Source: Blasia pusilla (Eukaryota > Marchantiophyta > Marchantiopsida > Blasiales). Taken from it: 64,000 bases of DNA. The notes below the pieces were generated by a model. That model searched no databases. It saw nothing but the letters and a program-made list of their open reading frames with translations, and had not been told where the DNA came from. Positions 31,361 through 44,172 of the stretch are shown one piece after another (positions within the stretch are counted from its first letter, which is position 1; each line of letters starts with the position of its first letter). Made by a program: the position numbers and the translations under genes. Location of the stretch: positions 43,772,001 through 43,836,000 of the forward strand of contig CM114272.1 in NCBI GenBank assembly GCA_050084515.1. Reading direction: 5' to 3'.

Positions 31361-31607
31361 GCCTTTACAATCTTATGGTAGCCCCCATCACCCTCCCCGA
31401 CCATTACTTCCATTCCATATGAACATTGGTGTGCCTCCTTGGACCCACAAAACCCAATCACGGTATCATACTTGGCCTCCCATCTGTCAGACATGACTCT
31501 GTAATGTTAGGTTATATTTACAAGCAGAAAATTGTTCACTGGCTTATAATTTGTTGTATTGAATCTCAAAACACTCACCTAGGCCTCTCCTTAATCCTTG
31601 TTTCATC

Positions 31608-32435
31608 CTATGCAAATATTACATTGACATCTCCTTCAATTCCAAGAGTTTGCTTTGATGCAGATAAAATTCTGCCAACCTCCATGAATATCTCTTTGCG
31701 TAATCCAGCTCTCAAGGGTGGTAACTTGGCTCTGTCTCGCTTCAATGTTTTTAGACTTGGACCACCTAAGTTCTTGTGAAAGCAGTGGGCCACTTGCCTG
31801 CCACCAAATTTTAGCATTGCTTGGGCTATGGCTCTGGTTCTTTTATCATACCTAAAACCCTTGGCAACCCTAGTTAGATTTCTAGCAACATCTGTCATGA
31901 AATCCCATAACCCTTCTTTGCCACCAAATGCTCCAATCCTATACCCGTTCACTATATTTCTAAAGAATAGTCTCAGATCCTTCCTATCTGTAGCTACTCC
32001 TAATAATTCCTCTAATTTCCCCCGCCTAGTACTCAGGGCAGCTACTTTCGCAACATACTTTGATAGAAGCCATTGTTGCTTTCTGAATTTGGAAGTCACA
32101 TTTGCAACGTGCTTTCTGTGTTGTGTCTTGGTGAGACAATCCAACCGTATCCCCCCACTGGTATCTCTAGCTCCTCTTGGCACTAAAGCTTCTGCTTCCC
32201 TATGTACCCGACCACAAAAATCATCCAATCGCTTTAGTGACTCACATTTACTACACGTTAGGTTCATAAATCCGCCACCATTGTAAGACAACCTTTCACA
32301 TTGCTTGTGTCTAAAACAACCCTGAATGGTCACTAGAGACTCTAGAGTAGGATTGTAAACCTGTGCACAACATGTTAACTTGCAATCCCACAGGTCCCCT
32401 CCCTCTTGATCATCAAGAACAACCTTGACATCCAT
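31608..32435 (-). CDS. Transposon ORF with Cys/His-rich N-terminus (275 codons)
   Basis: The open frame begins MDVKVVLDDQEGGDLWDCK. It carries a Cys/His-rich module (CFRHKQCERLSYNGGGF, then CSKCESL) that could bind zinc. A basic helical region follows (QHRKHVANVTSKFRKQQWLL, RGKLEELLGVATDRKDLRLFF, GGKEGLWDFMTDVARNLTRV, RYDKRTRAIAQAML). The 3' side ends about 250 bases before the SDGD segment. A DNA-binding or dimerisation part of the transposase is likely. No exact family is recognised. Confidence 0.55.
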   Translation of the reverse strand: MDVKVVLDDQEGGDLWDCKLTCCAQVYNPTLESLVTIQGCFRHKQCERLSYNGGGFMNLTCSKCESLKRLDDFCGRVHREAEALVPRGARDTSGGIRLDCLTKTQHRKHVANVTSKFRKQQWLLSKYVAKVAALSTRRGKLEELLGVATDRKDLRLFFRNIVNGYRIGAFGGKEGLWDFMTDVARNLTRVAKGFRYDKRTRAIAQAMLKFGGRQVAHCFHKNLGGPSLKTLKRDRAKLPPLRAGLRKEIFMEVGRILSASKQTLGIEGDVNVIFA

Positions 32436-32582
32436 TCAATCTCCTCTCCACTTCACCATTTCATCCCACAATCCCCAACAAAGCAAACTCAGTCCAGGAT
32501 CTATTGCTGGATCTCATCCACCTTTCCCAGAAGAGCTCCCAACGTTGGACTTTTCTCCTGTGAAGAACTTCACGATTGATCC

Positions 32583-32975
32583 CTATGATGGATGTTGATC
32601 TCTGGTATCTGCTTTCCTTGGTCTGCCTCTCTTCCCAAACCTCAATGCAATCTCCACAGAAGCCTCCTTGACCTTAGAGGCATCCAAGTGATCCCGACTA
32701 ACCATGTGTTGTCTCAAATTATGATCCAAATTCAATTTCTTTGGGCACATGTCTGTATGCAACTTTCCACACACCCTACACCTGACCTTAAACAAGTATG
32801 ATATATTGGCATATTGAGGATCTGTCGGAGATGGTGTCACAAAGAACACCTCCCTATCACCCCCAACATCATCATTCAGCTCGGAGACAATCTCTAGTCC
32901 TCTAGAAATGGCCTCACCATGATCAAATTTAGGTCTGTGAACAACGTCACTAGGCTGCATCAATGATGTAGGCAA
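32583..32975 (-). CDS. Transposon zinc-finger / AT-hook ORF
   Basis: A 130-codon open frame. Residues about 70-105 form a zinc-finger-like pattern (CRVCGKLHTDMC, then LDHNLRQHMVSRDH), similar in layout to BED or C2H2 fingers that bind transposon ends. It is followed by FGKRGRPRKADTRD, whose GRPRK core is a canonical AT-hook. Such a pair of DNA-binding modules at the N-terminal side of a transposase gene suits end recognition. It may be an exon of the same gene as the ORFs downstream. Confidence 0.55.
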   Translation of the reverse strand: MPTSLMQPSDVVHRPKFDHGEAISRGLEIVSELNDDVGGDREVFFVTPSPTDPQYANISYLFKVRCRVCGKLHTDMCPKKLNLDHNLRQHMVSRDHLDASKVKEASVEIALRFGKRGRPRKADTRDQHPS

Positions 32976-33174
32976 TTTTCTTCTCTTACAGAAGCTATCC
33001 TTATGTTTCGGGTTAATTAGATGCTATGTCCTACAATTGCTAAAGAAATTTGCAATAGCTTTCACATTTTGGGAATTCTCTGCATTCCAAACACTCTAGA
33101 TGTCTTCTGACATCTGTTCCATCATCCCATATCCTCACCCTCCAATTATGATCCTTGTATCCATTCTTCTCAAC

Positions 33175-33675
33175 TCACTTCCCTAATCTCATGAACTCAT
33201 CATTCCAGCATTTTGCAACTGGATCTGCCATCAACACTGACTCAAACGAGGCCCGGACGGAACCTTGGTTTGTAATATTAATTGAACCCACTGGATGTGC
33301 CTCAATTTCAGTATGGTTCTCAGACACTGGAGCTGAACCTGTTACAGTCTCGACTATAATAGAGAAGGTGGCTGCAGAAGACTGGGAGGACACTTGCATT
33401 GTTCTCCCACAAGGGCCTATAGGTAATTGTTGAATAACACCTACTATACCATCCAATTCCATCAGCAAAATGACCTTCTTTGCATTCTGATGCGTTCTAC
33501 CAAGGAGCTTGAAGTCCCAGAAATCAAAATCAAATTCCACAATTGCAGTACATTTCAAGCGTAGGTCTGCTAGTGTCTGCCCATCTAAGTAACCTAAAAC
33601 ACAAATAGGCTCATCATTCTTTCCTTCACCCCTCTTTTCAACCAATCTGATACTAGCTCTACTACAAGTTAACAT
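33175..33675 (-). CDS. Transposon ORF of unknown function (166 codons)
   Basis: An open frame between the EDM2-like cassette and the zinc-finger ORF, same strand. It has ICVLGYLDGQTLADLRLKC, IVEFDFDFWDFKLLGRTHQN, a Ser/Thr-rich stretch, and VADPVAKCWNDEF-like residues at the end. The N-terminal half could be a small beta-rich adaptor fold. I do not recognise it. No stop over 166 codons in a region otherwise rich in stops suggests recent coding use. Confidence 0.4.
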   Translation of the reverse strand: MLTCSRASIRLVEKRGEGKNDEPICVLGYLDGQTLADLRLKCTAIVEFDFDFWDFKLLGRTHQNAKKVILLMELDGIVGVIQQLPIGPCGRTMQVSSQSSAATFSIIVETVTGSAPVSENHTEIEAHPVGSINITNQGSVRASFESVLMADPVAKCWNDEFMRLGK

Positions 33676-33944
33676 TGGAAACTATGGGGATACACACATG
33701 AACCTGTTATACAAACCACAACAGAGAATACAACACCACAGATCAGATTCAAAGCAATTCTAGAATTAAATGCAACTTTACATTTCACCTCACTTAGTAT
33801 AAATTCGTATATATAGTCATATCATCTCCTTAATTTAAGACATTCCGTTTAAAGCCACCACACGACACATTTTCTTTTAAATACTCAATCCTAAATCCCA
33901 AAATCTAGTGGCCTAACTTGCATCTATTACCCAAGTGGAGTATC

Positions 33945-34625
33945 TTAGAAAGTAGCATGAGGGGCTAGTTCCATGGTAGGTTCACTCGCGAGTAGGCATA
34001 CACTGGCCCTCTGGAATTGTATGATGACGGCAATACACAAGTCGCCACTCACCAAAATTCCACCTGCCATTAATATCACAACCTTTGTGCAAGTGTCTCT
34101 TGCCTCCTGGGGTCTGAACATAACACCAAGCACGGGGACATCTACGACACTGCACTAAGTCGTATATGCCAGGATGATATTCCTTGCATGCATCACAATA
34201 GTGACGCGAGCAGATGAGTGCATCAGGAGCAACATAAGGGTTGTGCATTGTATCAACCTCGAGGTGAGCCTGCGGTAGTCCTCCGACAAGCAAGCGTGTC
34301 TTTAGACAGCCCGGGTGATAAAAGGAGTAAAACTTTGGGTGAGCACACTTGATGAGTCGTGTCTCAAACTTAGTATGCCCAACAACACAACCAACCAGCC
34401 CACAAGAGAAACAAATGGCTCTATGATCAACATAAAGGTCACATACCCAAGGTCCACTCTAATCGTGATTTCCAGGGAGCACAACAGGGATGCATGTTAC
34501 TCTTGCCACTATCTGGGTTGGTGGGCATGCCATCTCCAATCCAATGAAAATGGCGACCACAAGCACCATCACAAAATATAACATCATCTCCCTCATCACA
34601 AGAAAAGCAATATGGGGGATCCATT
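33945..34625 (-). pseudogene. EDM2-like tandem PHD/zinc-finger cassette inside the DNA transposon
   Basis: Three Cys/His blocks run in order on the minus strand. The first is CFSCDEGDDVIFCDGACGRHFHW (34620-34550), a PHD start with the CDGxCGRxFH core. The second is ICFSCGLVGCVVGHTK, LIKCAHPKFYSFYHPGC (34415-34310). The third is ICSRHYCDACKEYHPG, LVQCRRCPRAWC, RLVYCRHHTIPEGQ (34225-34000). This order, and the phrases VQCRRCP and YCRHH, match from memory the PHD/extended-PHD region of the plant protein EDM2, which reads histone methylation and controls heterochromatin within genes. A GT...AG intron of about 70 bases fits between the first and second blocks (about 34430-34500). Whether this is transposon coding sequence or a captured host gene fragment is open. 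Confidence 0.6.
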
Positions 34626-35709
34626 CGATGATGCTCAGTATATGAGTATTGATCTAGCAGGGCAACATTCGCCAGTGTGTGTGTGCGTGTGTGTGTGTGT
34701 GTGTGTATATATGTGCGCGCAATTCTTACCCACGATAGAGAACAGTCACCGGTGATGACTCTCTATGATGCGGAAAAAGGAGCTACAGCCAAATGGTGGT
34801 GAAATCCAATGGCCTCCAATAGGGTTGTCACTTCCCTATGGTCTCCTTCAATACACCCTGCACAAAGAGGATGCCAGCACATGCAGTCAAGAATTATACA
34901 CATAAGTTTTAGTAAGGCTAATGCAGACATAAGCATAAATGTAGTGGTCTCGATTTATATCTTACAATCTTATCCATGCTATTATACATCTTGAATAGTT
35001 TACTAAAGGTGTTAAACCATTTCGCGTGGATTTCAAATGCGATTACCCCTAGAGTCTCAGATGTGGTTATTGGAGAATTCTAGGCCAAAACTCTAGGACA
35101 TATCGCTCAATTCCGGGGTATTTGAAGAAATTTTCCCCACATTGAAGAGGAGTGAGCAAAATCCTTGCTTGAGGCAATAACAGGTTACAACTCAAATTTT
35201 TGTTGTAGAGGGAAATCTAGGATGAAAGCTCTTTGTGATCATTACAAAGACTATTGCAAGTGAATTCATCTATAAGTATCATCAGGGGGAAATACCAACT
35301 CCTTCAGAGTGGTAGTCTTATCTCATTGAGGCTTGCAATAGAGGTATATTGTGGCTGCCAAACAATCATATGCATTGGTAGCTGCGGGATCCATGCTCTA
35401 AAGCAGCAATAGAAGAAGCTTCACTTGATAGTTACTCTTTGGCAACTATCATGCCGCTCCCAATCAGCTACACAATCCCCTATCTCTGGCTGAAAACTCC
35501 TCCCACTACATGGTCTCCTATACAAAATTCAAAGCATAGAGAGGAAGAGCAGATGCGGACACAAGTAGTTCAGCTGGTCACTTGCCAGTTACAGCTACAC
35601 ACTTCCAAAGTTAAAAACTCATCACACTTCTTGGTCTCCTGCACAAAATTCACAACACAAAGCAAGAATGTGCTTTCAACACATTCAATAGACTTCATTC
35701 ATTGCCCAA
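34626..35709. other. Non-coding stretch inside the DNA transposon
   Basis: No domain is seen. It holds a (GT)n microsatellite (about 34676-34708). The right half (from about 35000) may be the decayed 5' part of the copia fragment, but I could not align it with integrase or gag. Confidence 0.4.
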
Positions 35710-37900
35710 ACGTGCTACACTGGTTAGTAATGTTTATCTGAGGAACATCAATCCCACAACGGCCTTGAAGAATGTAACTCCAGAAGAGTGTTGGTCTATA
35801 AGAAACCTGACATTTCTAGATTGAAAGTGTTTGGTTGTGTTGGCTATGCCCTCACCTCTGATATACAAAGGAGGAAACTAGATGCAAAGGTTGACAAGTA
35901 CATATTTTTTGGGTATAAAGAAGGGCTGAAAGGATACATGTCGTATAATTCTAGAACCTGCAAGGCAATTCAAAGCAATGATGTGACTTTTGATGAGAAG
36001 AGTTTTTGGAAAGACTCTTAGCACAAAGAGTCAATGGTCACCAGAGTGGTGCCAGTAATCACTTCTGTTTTCACTCCTGTAATCATCCGTGTAGTGTCAA
36101 ACTCACATCAAGATGCTGATAAGGAGGAAGTAGCAAAGGATACACTTGCAGAATGTAGTGGAGGATTAGATATCTGCACCCAAGGTGTAAGAGAGGAAGA
36201 TCATGTTGAAAATGGTCAGCCTATGAAGGTGTACAAAGGAGAAGTGCAGCCAAGCAAGTTATAGAGGCACATCAGTCCACAGAGGGAGTGATCAAGGAGA
36301 TCTTAGAGCAAAGGAGATCTGGAAAAAATTCCAAACCTGTAGAAAGGTTGGGGATAAATGAAGCTCATGCTATTGAAGAAGGAGTTGTAGAGCCCAACTC
36401 TTTGAGTGAGGCTATGAGCAGGAATGATTCAAAATAGTGGGAGCAGGGTGTGGCAGAAGAAAAGGTCTCATTAGAGAAAAATGAGACATGGGAGTTTGTA
36501 GATTTACCATCTGGTAGAAAGACCATTGGTTGCAAATGGGTCTTTAGGATAAAAAGGGGACCAAAGAATGAGATCTTGAAGTACAAGGCACGTCGGTTGC
36601 AAAAGGCTTCAATCAGGAGGCTAGCTTAGACTATCAGAAGACCTTTGCTCTTGTTGCAAGGTATAGATCCGTTAGAGTTCTCTTGGCATTAGCAGCTCAA
36701 CAAAATTAGAAGGTGGAACAGATGGATGTGAAGACTGCATTCTTAAATAGAGAACTCAAATAGGAGATCTTCATGGAGGTACCAGATGGATATACTCATC
36801 CAGGCAAGGTGTGTCTCTTGAAGAAAGCCCTTTATGGCCTAAAGCAAGCACCTACATGCTGGCATGAGAAGATGGATGCTTACCTGATCAGGAAAAGATT
36901 ACAACATAGCAATGTAGATCAAGGAGTGTACTCCTTAGACTCCACTATGTACATAGCATTGTATGTTGATGATCTTCTGATGCTAGGAGGGAGCTTAGAC
37001 ATTGTAAAGAGTGTGAAGAAAGACCTCTGTCGCAACTTTGAGATGGTTGATATGGGTCCAACAAAGTGGCTATTGGGGATTCAAATTGAGAGAAATCGGG
37101 AAGAGGGCTCAATTTGATTGAGTCAAGAAAAGTATATAGAGAATATCTTGATCAGGTACAACATAAAATATTGTAAGCCAATATCAACACCCCTAGATCG
37201 TGGCTGCAAATTCAGCAAAGATATGGGAACTTCAACTGAAAAGATTGACAATTTACAAGCACTATATCAAAGTGTTGTAGGGTCATTGATGTTTGCTATG
37301 GTCTGTACCAGAGCAGATTTAGCATACCCAGTAGGTGTCTTAGCCAGGTATACCAAAAAACCTACAGTAGAACATTGGAAATGTCTGAAGAGAGTACTCA
37401 AATATTTGCGTGGCACAATAAGAACATACTTGGAATACAGGCATCAAGAAAATAGACCAATCTTGGAAGGGTTCTCAGATGCAAGTTGGGGAGATGATAC
37501 TGATGAAAGAAGATCAACAAGTGGATATGTCTTCTTATTAAGTGGAGGGGTGATCAATTGGTGCAGTACGAAACAAAGAACTGATGCACTCTCTACAACT
37601 GAGGCAGAGTACATGGCGCTTTCTCTTGCTGCTCAGGAGGTGATCTAGTTGAGGAGCTTATTGAATGATCTTGGATAGGGACAGATGACTCCTACATTCC
37701 TACAGGTTGACAACAAAGGAAGTATTGCATTAAGCAAAAATCATGTTCATCATCCTAGAACAAAACACATTGACATCAAACATCACTTTGTAAGAGAAAT
37801 GATAGGAAGAGAAATCTCCTTGGTTTACTGTTCAACAGAGAATATGGCAATTGATGTCTTGATCAAACTTCTGTCACAAGACAAACATAGAAAGTGTATC
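35710..37900 (+). mobile_element. Ty1/copia retrotransposon fragment (integrase end, RT, RNase H)
   Basis: Plus-strand readings give the copia integrase C-terminus (NPTTALKNVTPEE, KPDISRLKVFGCVGYA, KYIFFGYKEGLKGY). The RT follows (GRKTIGCKWVFRIKRGP, MDVKTAFLNREL, CLLKKALYGLKQAPTCWHEKM, YVDDLLMLGG with the YVDD active site). RNase H comes last (GFSDASWGDDTDERRSTSGY, TEAEYMALSLAAQEVI, HIDIKHHFVREMI). The frame is kept over long runs but has stops, for example near 36708, 36762, 37118 and 37648. Gag, protease and both LTRs are absent. It lies in the opposite orientation to the transposon genes, so it is a later insertion or a truncated passenger. Confidence 0.9.
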
Positions 37901-37903
37901 TCT

Positions 37904-38689
<786 letters not shown>

Positions 38690-38690
<1 letters not shown>

Positions 38691-39850
38691 TAGCCTAAAA
38701 AAAACTTTTCCAAAAGAAGCAATGAAAGCATACGAAGACAGAGACTTCAAATCCTGAACCCTAAAAATCGTCTCCCATTTTTTCTTTGACTATGGAAGCG
38801 ATAATGGCAAATCTAAACTGTTGAAGTTTGCAACGCATTTAATTCAAACACATGTTCCAAGTTTCAACACCATCCAATGGTTGGCACAAAACATACCTCA
38901 ATGTGAGCATGAAAATGAAACAAACCCTTGAAACATTCCTACTTGGAGCCATCCTCTTCCGTCTTGACCCCTACTTTTCTTCCCTCCTCCTCAACCAGGG
39001 TTCCAAAAATTATGAAACTTTTTTCAAAGAGGCAATCCAAGCCTAGTAACACAAGAAAAAAATCTAAACTTAAAATGACCACCCACACATGAAAATAAAA
39101 CTCGTAAACCCTAAAAGTGGTCTCTTATTATTTGTTTGAGTATACAAGCCAAGATATGCTAAGCCAAGAGAGCATATCTGAACCGTTGAAGTTTGCAACG
39201 CATTTAATTTAAAGGCACGTGCCAAGTTTTAACACCATCCAATGGTTGGAACAAAACATACGTCAATGTGAAGATGAAAATGAAACAAACCCTTGAAACA
39301 TTCCTACTTGGAACCGTCCTCTACAGTCTTGAACCCTAGTTTTCTTCCCTCCCCCTCAACTAGGGTTCCAAAAATCCTGAAACTTCTGCCAAAGAGGCAA
39401 TCCAAGCCTAGGAACACAAGGGAAAAATAAAAACTTGAAATGACCACCCACGCCTGAAAATAAAAATCATAAATACTAAAAATGGTCTCTTATTATTTGT
39501 TTGAGTATAGAAGCCAAGAAGCATATCTGAACCGTTGAATTTTGCAACGCATTTAATTCAAAGGCATGTGCCAAGTGTCAACACCATCGAATGGTTGGAA
39601 CAAAAAATACCTCAATGTGAAGATGAAAATGAAAAAAACCCTTGAAACATTCCTACTCGAAACCTTCCTCTTTTGTCTTGACCCCTAGTTTTCTTCCCTC
39701 CCTCTCAACAAGGGTTCCAAAAATCATGAAACTTTTGCCAAAGAGGCAATCAAAGCCCAAGAACACAAGGAAAAAATCAAAACTTGAAATGACCACCTGT
39801 ACATGAAAATAAAAATCGTAAACCCTAAATTTGGTCTCATATTTTTTTTA
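38690..39850 (+). repeat. Tandem array of 349-365 bp units near the transposon end
   Basis: About three diverged copies. The phrase GTTGAAGTTTGCAACGCATT or its variant starts at 38820, 39185 and 39534. Each unit also has CCTTGAAACATTCCTAC, CAGGGTTCCAAAAAT-like sequence and AAACCCTAAAAGTGGTCTC. The array lies 200 bp inside the right terminus. Subterminal repeats often bind the transposase, but these are long, and the shorter copy at 47914 lacks them. Confidence 0.8.
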
Positions 39851-40052
39851 TCTACACCTTACTTCCTTAAACATCTTCCATGTACAAACTTATAATTAAT
39901 AATGCCCTATTTTTATTATAAGTGTTTCCCTATATTAAAAATACCCTTAAGTTCTTCCTCAAAACTTTATAAGTCTTCTCTGAAATCGAATTAAAAAACT
40001 CTATACTTTGTCGTACGTGATGGGTCTCTTCCGTGGAACTGAGACCCCCGAG

Positions 40053-41250
40053 CTCGTATCCATACATCAGGGTCATCAAGGTTCAACATCTCACCAACAT
40101 CTCGACGAATGTCCGCAGGTAAATCCGGCTCTCGGCCATACAAAAGCAAGTACGGTGAGAAAGACGCTAAGGATGCATGCTTGTTGAATCTGTATCTCAT
40201 AGCCAACCACGGAAGTTGGAGGTCCTAATCTCCTAGATGACCTCTCTACAAGCCATACTTGCGTAATCCTCTCTTCACCATCTACACAACCCGCTCCTCT
40301 AGTCCATCCGCCTGAGGATGATCTCGTGAAGTAGTGCGGTGGTCAATCAGTGCCTGATCACACAAGGCCTGAAACTCCCCACGAAACTCTGTACCGTGGT
40401 CAATCAACACCTCAGGTGGAGCACCGTAATGACTCAACATCCGATGCCATTTAGGAAGGCATACGCTACTCCCTCACTCACTTTGTCAAGCAACTAAATG
40501 CAACCAACTCTATCCACTTGGAGAAATGCTCAACCATCACCAACACACATCGACTATGGTGCTCCCTCTAAGGTAAAGGTCGTGCAAAATCCAAACTTCA
40601 TCCATAACCTAAATCCATGATTGGAAGTGGATGCAACTGTGGAGTCGATCACAGAATGATGCTCGGACTCGATCACACACCATGTATCTGGCAACAAACT
40701 GCTAAACGTCAGTCTGTATGCCTCGCCACCAAAACTGAATCTGGAGCAAGCTGTACGTCCACTTCACTCCAAAATGACCCGACTCCTCATGGGCATGACA
40801 CACCAAATGTGCTCTCTGCAAAGGATGAGGCACTACACGCACTCTACTATCCTCCCACACTCGCAACACATGTGTCCCCTCCCATCGGAACCGTTGGGCT
40901 CACTGTAGGATCCGATCTGGCTCTCTAGCACCCATTGTGCTCAAAGCGACGCTGCCAGTATGCAAGTACTATAAGAATACTCCATTATCATGAATATCTT
41001 GGCCACGTGTCATCTCCTCACCGGACTTTGAATCTAAGGACTCTCCATCAGACCTCGCCTTCGAAGTCTTAGCAATCTGGCTCTCCATAGCCAAGAAGCC
41101 CAAATAGGCTGACGCGTGCCATTCTGACACCAACTCCTTGTCACTCTCTCTATGCCATCAAGCTCCACTTGCATCTCTCTAACTTGGGCATGGGTTACAG
41201 CTCAAACCATCTACATCCTAATTGAGCATCCTAGGTCTATGTACCACCTA
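40053..41250 (-). pseudogene. Element C integrase, zinc module and core
   Basis: Reading down from 41250: the HHCC module (HAHEESGHFGVKWTY ... YMVCDRV, about 40860-40690), then the core with EHFSKWIELVAF, LIDHGTEFRGEFQ (second Asp, about 40395) and DHPQADGLEERVV (Glu, about 40315). WLAMRYRFNKHASLASFSPYL and DLDDPDVWIRA-type residues run up to the transposon at 40052. All three catalytic regions are present, which makes it the most informative integrase of the family, though stops and frameshifts are frequent. Confidence 0.75.
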
Positions 41251-42475
41251 GAAGTCATACTCCTGCAACAAAAGAGCCCACCATGCAAGCTTCCCTATAA
41301 GCTTGTCGGACTCCCATCAACCACTTAAGTGTCTGATGATCAATAATGATGGTAAAGCGATTGATGAATAGATAACATCTGAAATGTGCGACAGCCCACA
41401 CTACAGCCAAGCACTCATCCTCGTACGAGCTATACTTTGCCTTTGCAGCGTTGTTCAAGCGACTAGCATAAGCCACCATGAATTCTCTACCATCATCATC
41501 ATGCTGGGTGAGCATAGGTCCAAGCCCCAACATGCTCCAATCGGTATGCAACTGGATAGGACGCCCCCTGATTGATCTCCTCAATATGGGCGCGGACGTC
41601 AATTTGTCCTTGAGCAGCTGAAATGCTCTCTCCATCTCATCCCCTCAATGCCACTCCTAATCCACCTTCGTCCACTACATACCAAGGCCCCCTGGGTATA
41701 TCGTATGACCCAGGTACTCAATCTGGTCGTAGAAGAACTTACACTTGCCTGGATGTAGCTTCAGCCCATGTAACTGCAATCAACGAAACACCTCCTCTAC
41801 ATGCTCCACAACGGTGGCGCTAAAGACTACGATGTCATCAATATAATACCAAGCAAAATCTAGACCTGCCAAGATCCTATCCATGACCCTTTGAAATTCA
41901 GCACGGGCGTTCTTTAACCCAAATGGTAAGAACCGCCATTGGTAAAAACAATCCTTTTCGTGAGGATCGATGCCCCAAAATACCGTCTTCTGCCTGTCCT
42001 CCAATCTGATAGGTAGCTGATGGTATCCGTCTTGAAGATCTAACAAATTGAAGACCTTTGCATGCCCAATAGCATCAAAGATCTCCTCAGGGGTGGGCAT
42101 GACATACCTATCGGACTTGGTTTGCTGATTGATAGGTTGGTAATCTCCACACATCCGCCTATCTGTCCAGTTGCCATGCACATCCCTCTTGGCGGGCATG
42201 AAAGTGGCAGATGCATACTCTTCATGCGACATCTCCACTAGTCCTGGATCCTACTCTAAATCAAAGCCCTTTCCATATCACTATACCTGTCGGGTCGTCA
42301 GAAGATCAGCGTGTCACTCGACAACTCAATGCGGATCCCTAGACCCCTCAATGTACCCAAATCATGCATACTGAATGCAAAATAGATCCTATAACTCCCC
42401 AGGAATTGATGTATCCGGCGCCGCTCTCCTCCCATCAACTTAGGGTCCATATGTGGCTCCTAAGTCTCCAACGTG
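41251..42475 (-). pseudogene. Element C reverse transcriptase-RNase H
   Basis: 41780-42238 is open and covers the RT palm: EEYASATFMPAKRDVHGNWTD, MPTPEEIFDAIGHAKVFNLL, FLPFGLKNARAEFQ, and the active site YYIDDIVVFS (YIDD). 41255-41635 covers RNase H (ERAFQLLKDKLTSAPIL, LHTDWSMLGLGPMLTQHD, YEDECLAVVWAVAHFRCYLF, DHQTLKWLMG). Between them the thumb is shortened: the AFMGLANFYRRYV part present in A and B is missing. Confidence 0.85.
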
Positions 42476-43580
42476 ACTACGGTAGGATTCTTAGGTGCGG
42501 ATGTAGGTGGTTGTTATGGTGCAATCTTGTCTCGAAAAGAACTCGATTGCTCCCCTGTAGCCAACTATAAAATCGAATCTCCATGTGCAGTACCCGGCAC
42601 CACGCTTGATGTTGTGGCTACCATCTTTTGATGTACCTGCAAAATATCCCAAGAAGTACAAGGGTGTCTCTCCCGATCACCTTGAGTGTGTCGATCTCCT
42701 CAGGTCTCACCCCCAGCCTGTGCCTCAACCGCCTCGGTAGGCATGGGGCTCACCAACACAACAACTATGATCTGTCGCATCCGCAAACAACGCTGCTCAC
42801 CTACTCCTAAGCTGAAAATCCATGTCAAGCAATTCACGTCCATCGCCTAATCCAAGACATGAAGTCGTGATGCCTTTTATACTGACAGTACTGTGGTCAC
42901 TCCTATGGGGAGTCCCATCACTCGCTCTCGCTCTCGCTCATCTGCGTTGGGCTCCACCAAGCGTTGTACCTAGTCATCCCAAACCAACCCAAGTCTGGCC
43001 TCCTTAAATGAATTAGAAGTGGGAAAACTCACCAAGGTGGGAAAGGCTGCCCGTGGCATGCCAATTCTGTTGACTGTGATCGATCATCGTGTCGTACAGC
43101 CTGTGATCGACGACCTGAATCCAGAATAGAATCCACCAACAAATCGGAGGGCCGCTCTACTCTCTCATATGCCCTCTACAACACCTCGTGTGGTACCAAG
43201 TTGGTCTACCAAAGACACGGGCGGTGTGCTCTAGAACCTACACTCGTAGCATCTAACAACACTGCCGGGCCAATCCATGCACACACCTGATGTGCACTCA
43301 TCACCATGCGGGACCTCGAATCGCCCAAAATCGGCACATTCTCCATAATATATGCTAGAGAATGAGACTCATGCTCGTGTAAATGTCGCAAGATCCGCAT
43401 CATCTCCCAAAACAACCTGGACTGAGTGTCACCTAACCCGCTACCTCGTCCAACACCCGATTGGCCCTAACACGGCCAACCAACACTGACCAAGTCTATG
43501 GTCCCTACCCGATCCAACTCTTGCCCCCCCAGCAATGAAATGTCCCTCAGTAGGAAACTCTGGTAACCCTCGATGGTGGA
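42476..43580 (-). pseudogene. Element C DNMT3-like methyltransferase (motif I side deleted) and linker
   Basis: The reading starts at DLLSTSTIEGYQ (about 43580). Motif IV is LVSVGWPC-stop-GQS (about 43470-43430), with the catalytic Pro-Cys kept and the Gln codon now a stop. SRLFWEMMRILRHL, motif VI IMENVPILGDS (about 43340), DATSVGSRAHRPCLWWTNLVPH and LLVDSILDSGRRSQAVRHDDR follow. The end has RERVMGLPIG...LDxAMDVNCLTWIFSLGV (about 42940-42780). The N-terminal part with motif I is absent: the protease-like piece joins directly to the middle of the MTase. About 300 bases of linker follow to the RT. Confidence 0.75.
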
Positions 43581-43593
43581 CGTAGACAACAAG

Positions 43594-44172
43594 TCAAAAA
43601 AGTGGAGGCGTAACTACGCCATATGATGAAGTGAAGCGCGCCTCCTCTACAATCACCTCTGAACGTGATGTAAGAACTCCAACTCCACGCTCACATAGCG
43701 TAGCAGCCAATTGGAATACCTCGGCGAGCGTACCTCCCAATGTCATAACATCGGAAGAAAAAAATAGTGGAGCACGGTATACCATCGTGGCCGCCCCCAA
43801 CATCGTACTCGAAACATGCTCCTTCTGAGCATTAGCAATAGGAGTCGTCGCACTCATTTCTCCCATCACCCTCCATGCTTGCACACCAATAACATCACCA
43901 ACTCTCCAGGAACTCTGATCAGGACCCATCGATGGGGTCCTCATTGCCACGGAAAATGTGAAAGACTAAGGAAGCCTGGTCTATTTCTTGGCTGTGAATC
44001 CAACTCTACGACTGCTCCACGCGTCACAGCTACGGCGACCTCCATGTGGGCAACCATGATCCTCCATATCTCTGGCTGCTCCATATGATATCAATGCCAC
44101 GGATCTGGCATCGGGTAACCTCAATGCCATAGCGGCAATCTGCTCCTGTAGTTGCTGTATCTGAGGAGGCAT
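43594..44172 (-). pseudogene. Element C gag-protease junction remnant
   Basis: The short coiled coil IQQLQEQIAAMALRLPDARSVA (44172-44100) is followed by MRTPSMGPDQSSWRVGDVIG and the DVMTLGGTLAEVFQLAATLCERG block (43950-43640). The D-S-G-A-like part of the protease region seen in A and D is deleted here together with MTase motif I. Confidence 0.55.

Noticed and set aside
34676-34708. Possible regulatory GT tract
   Set aside because: A plain short microsatellite without any positional link to a promoter.
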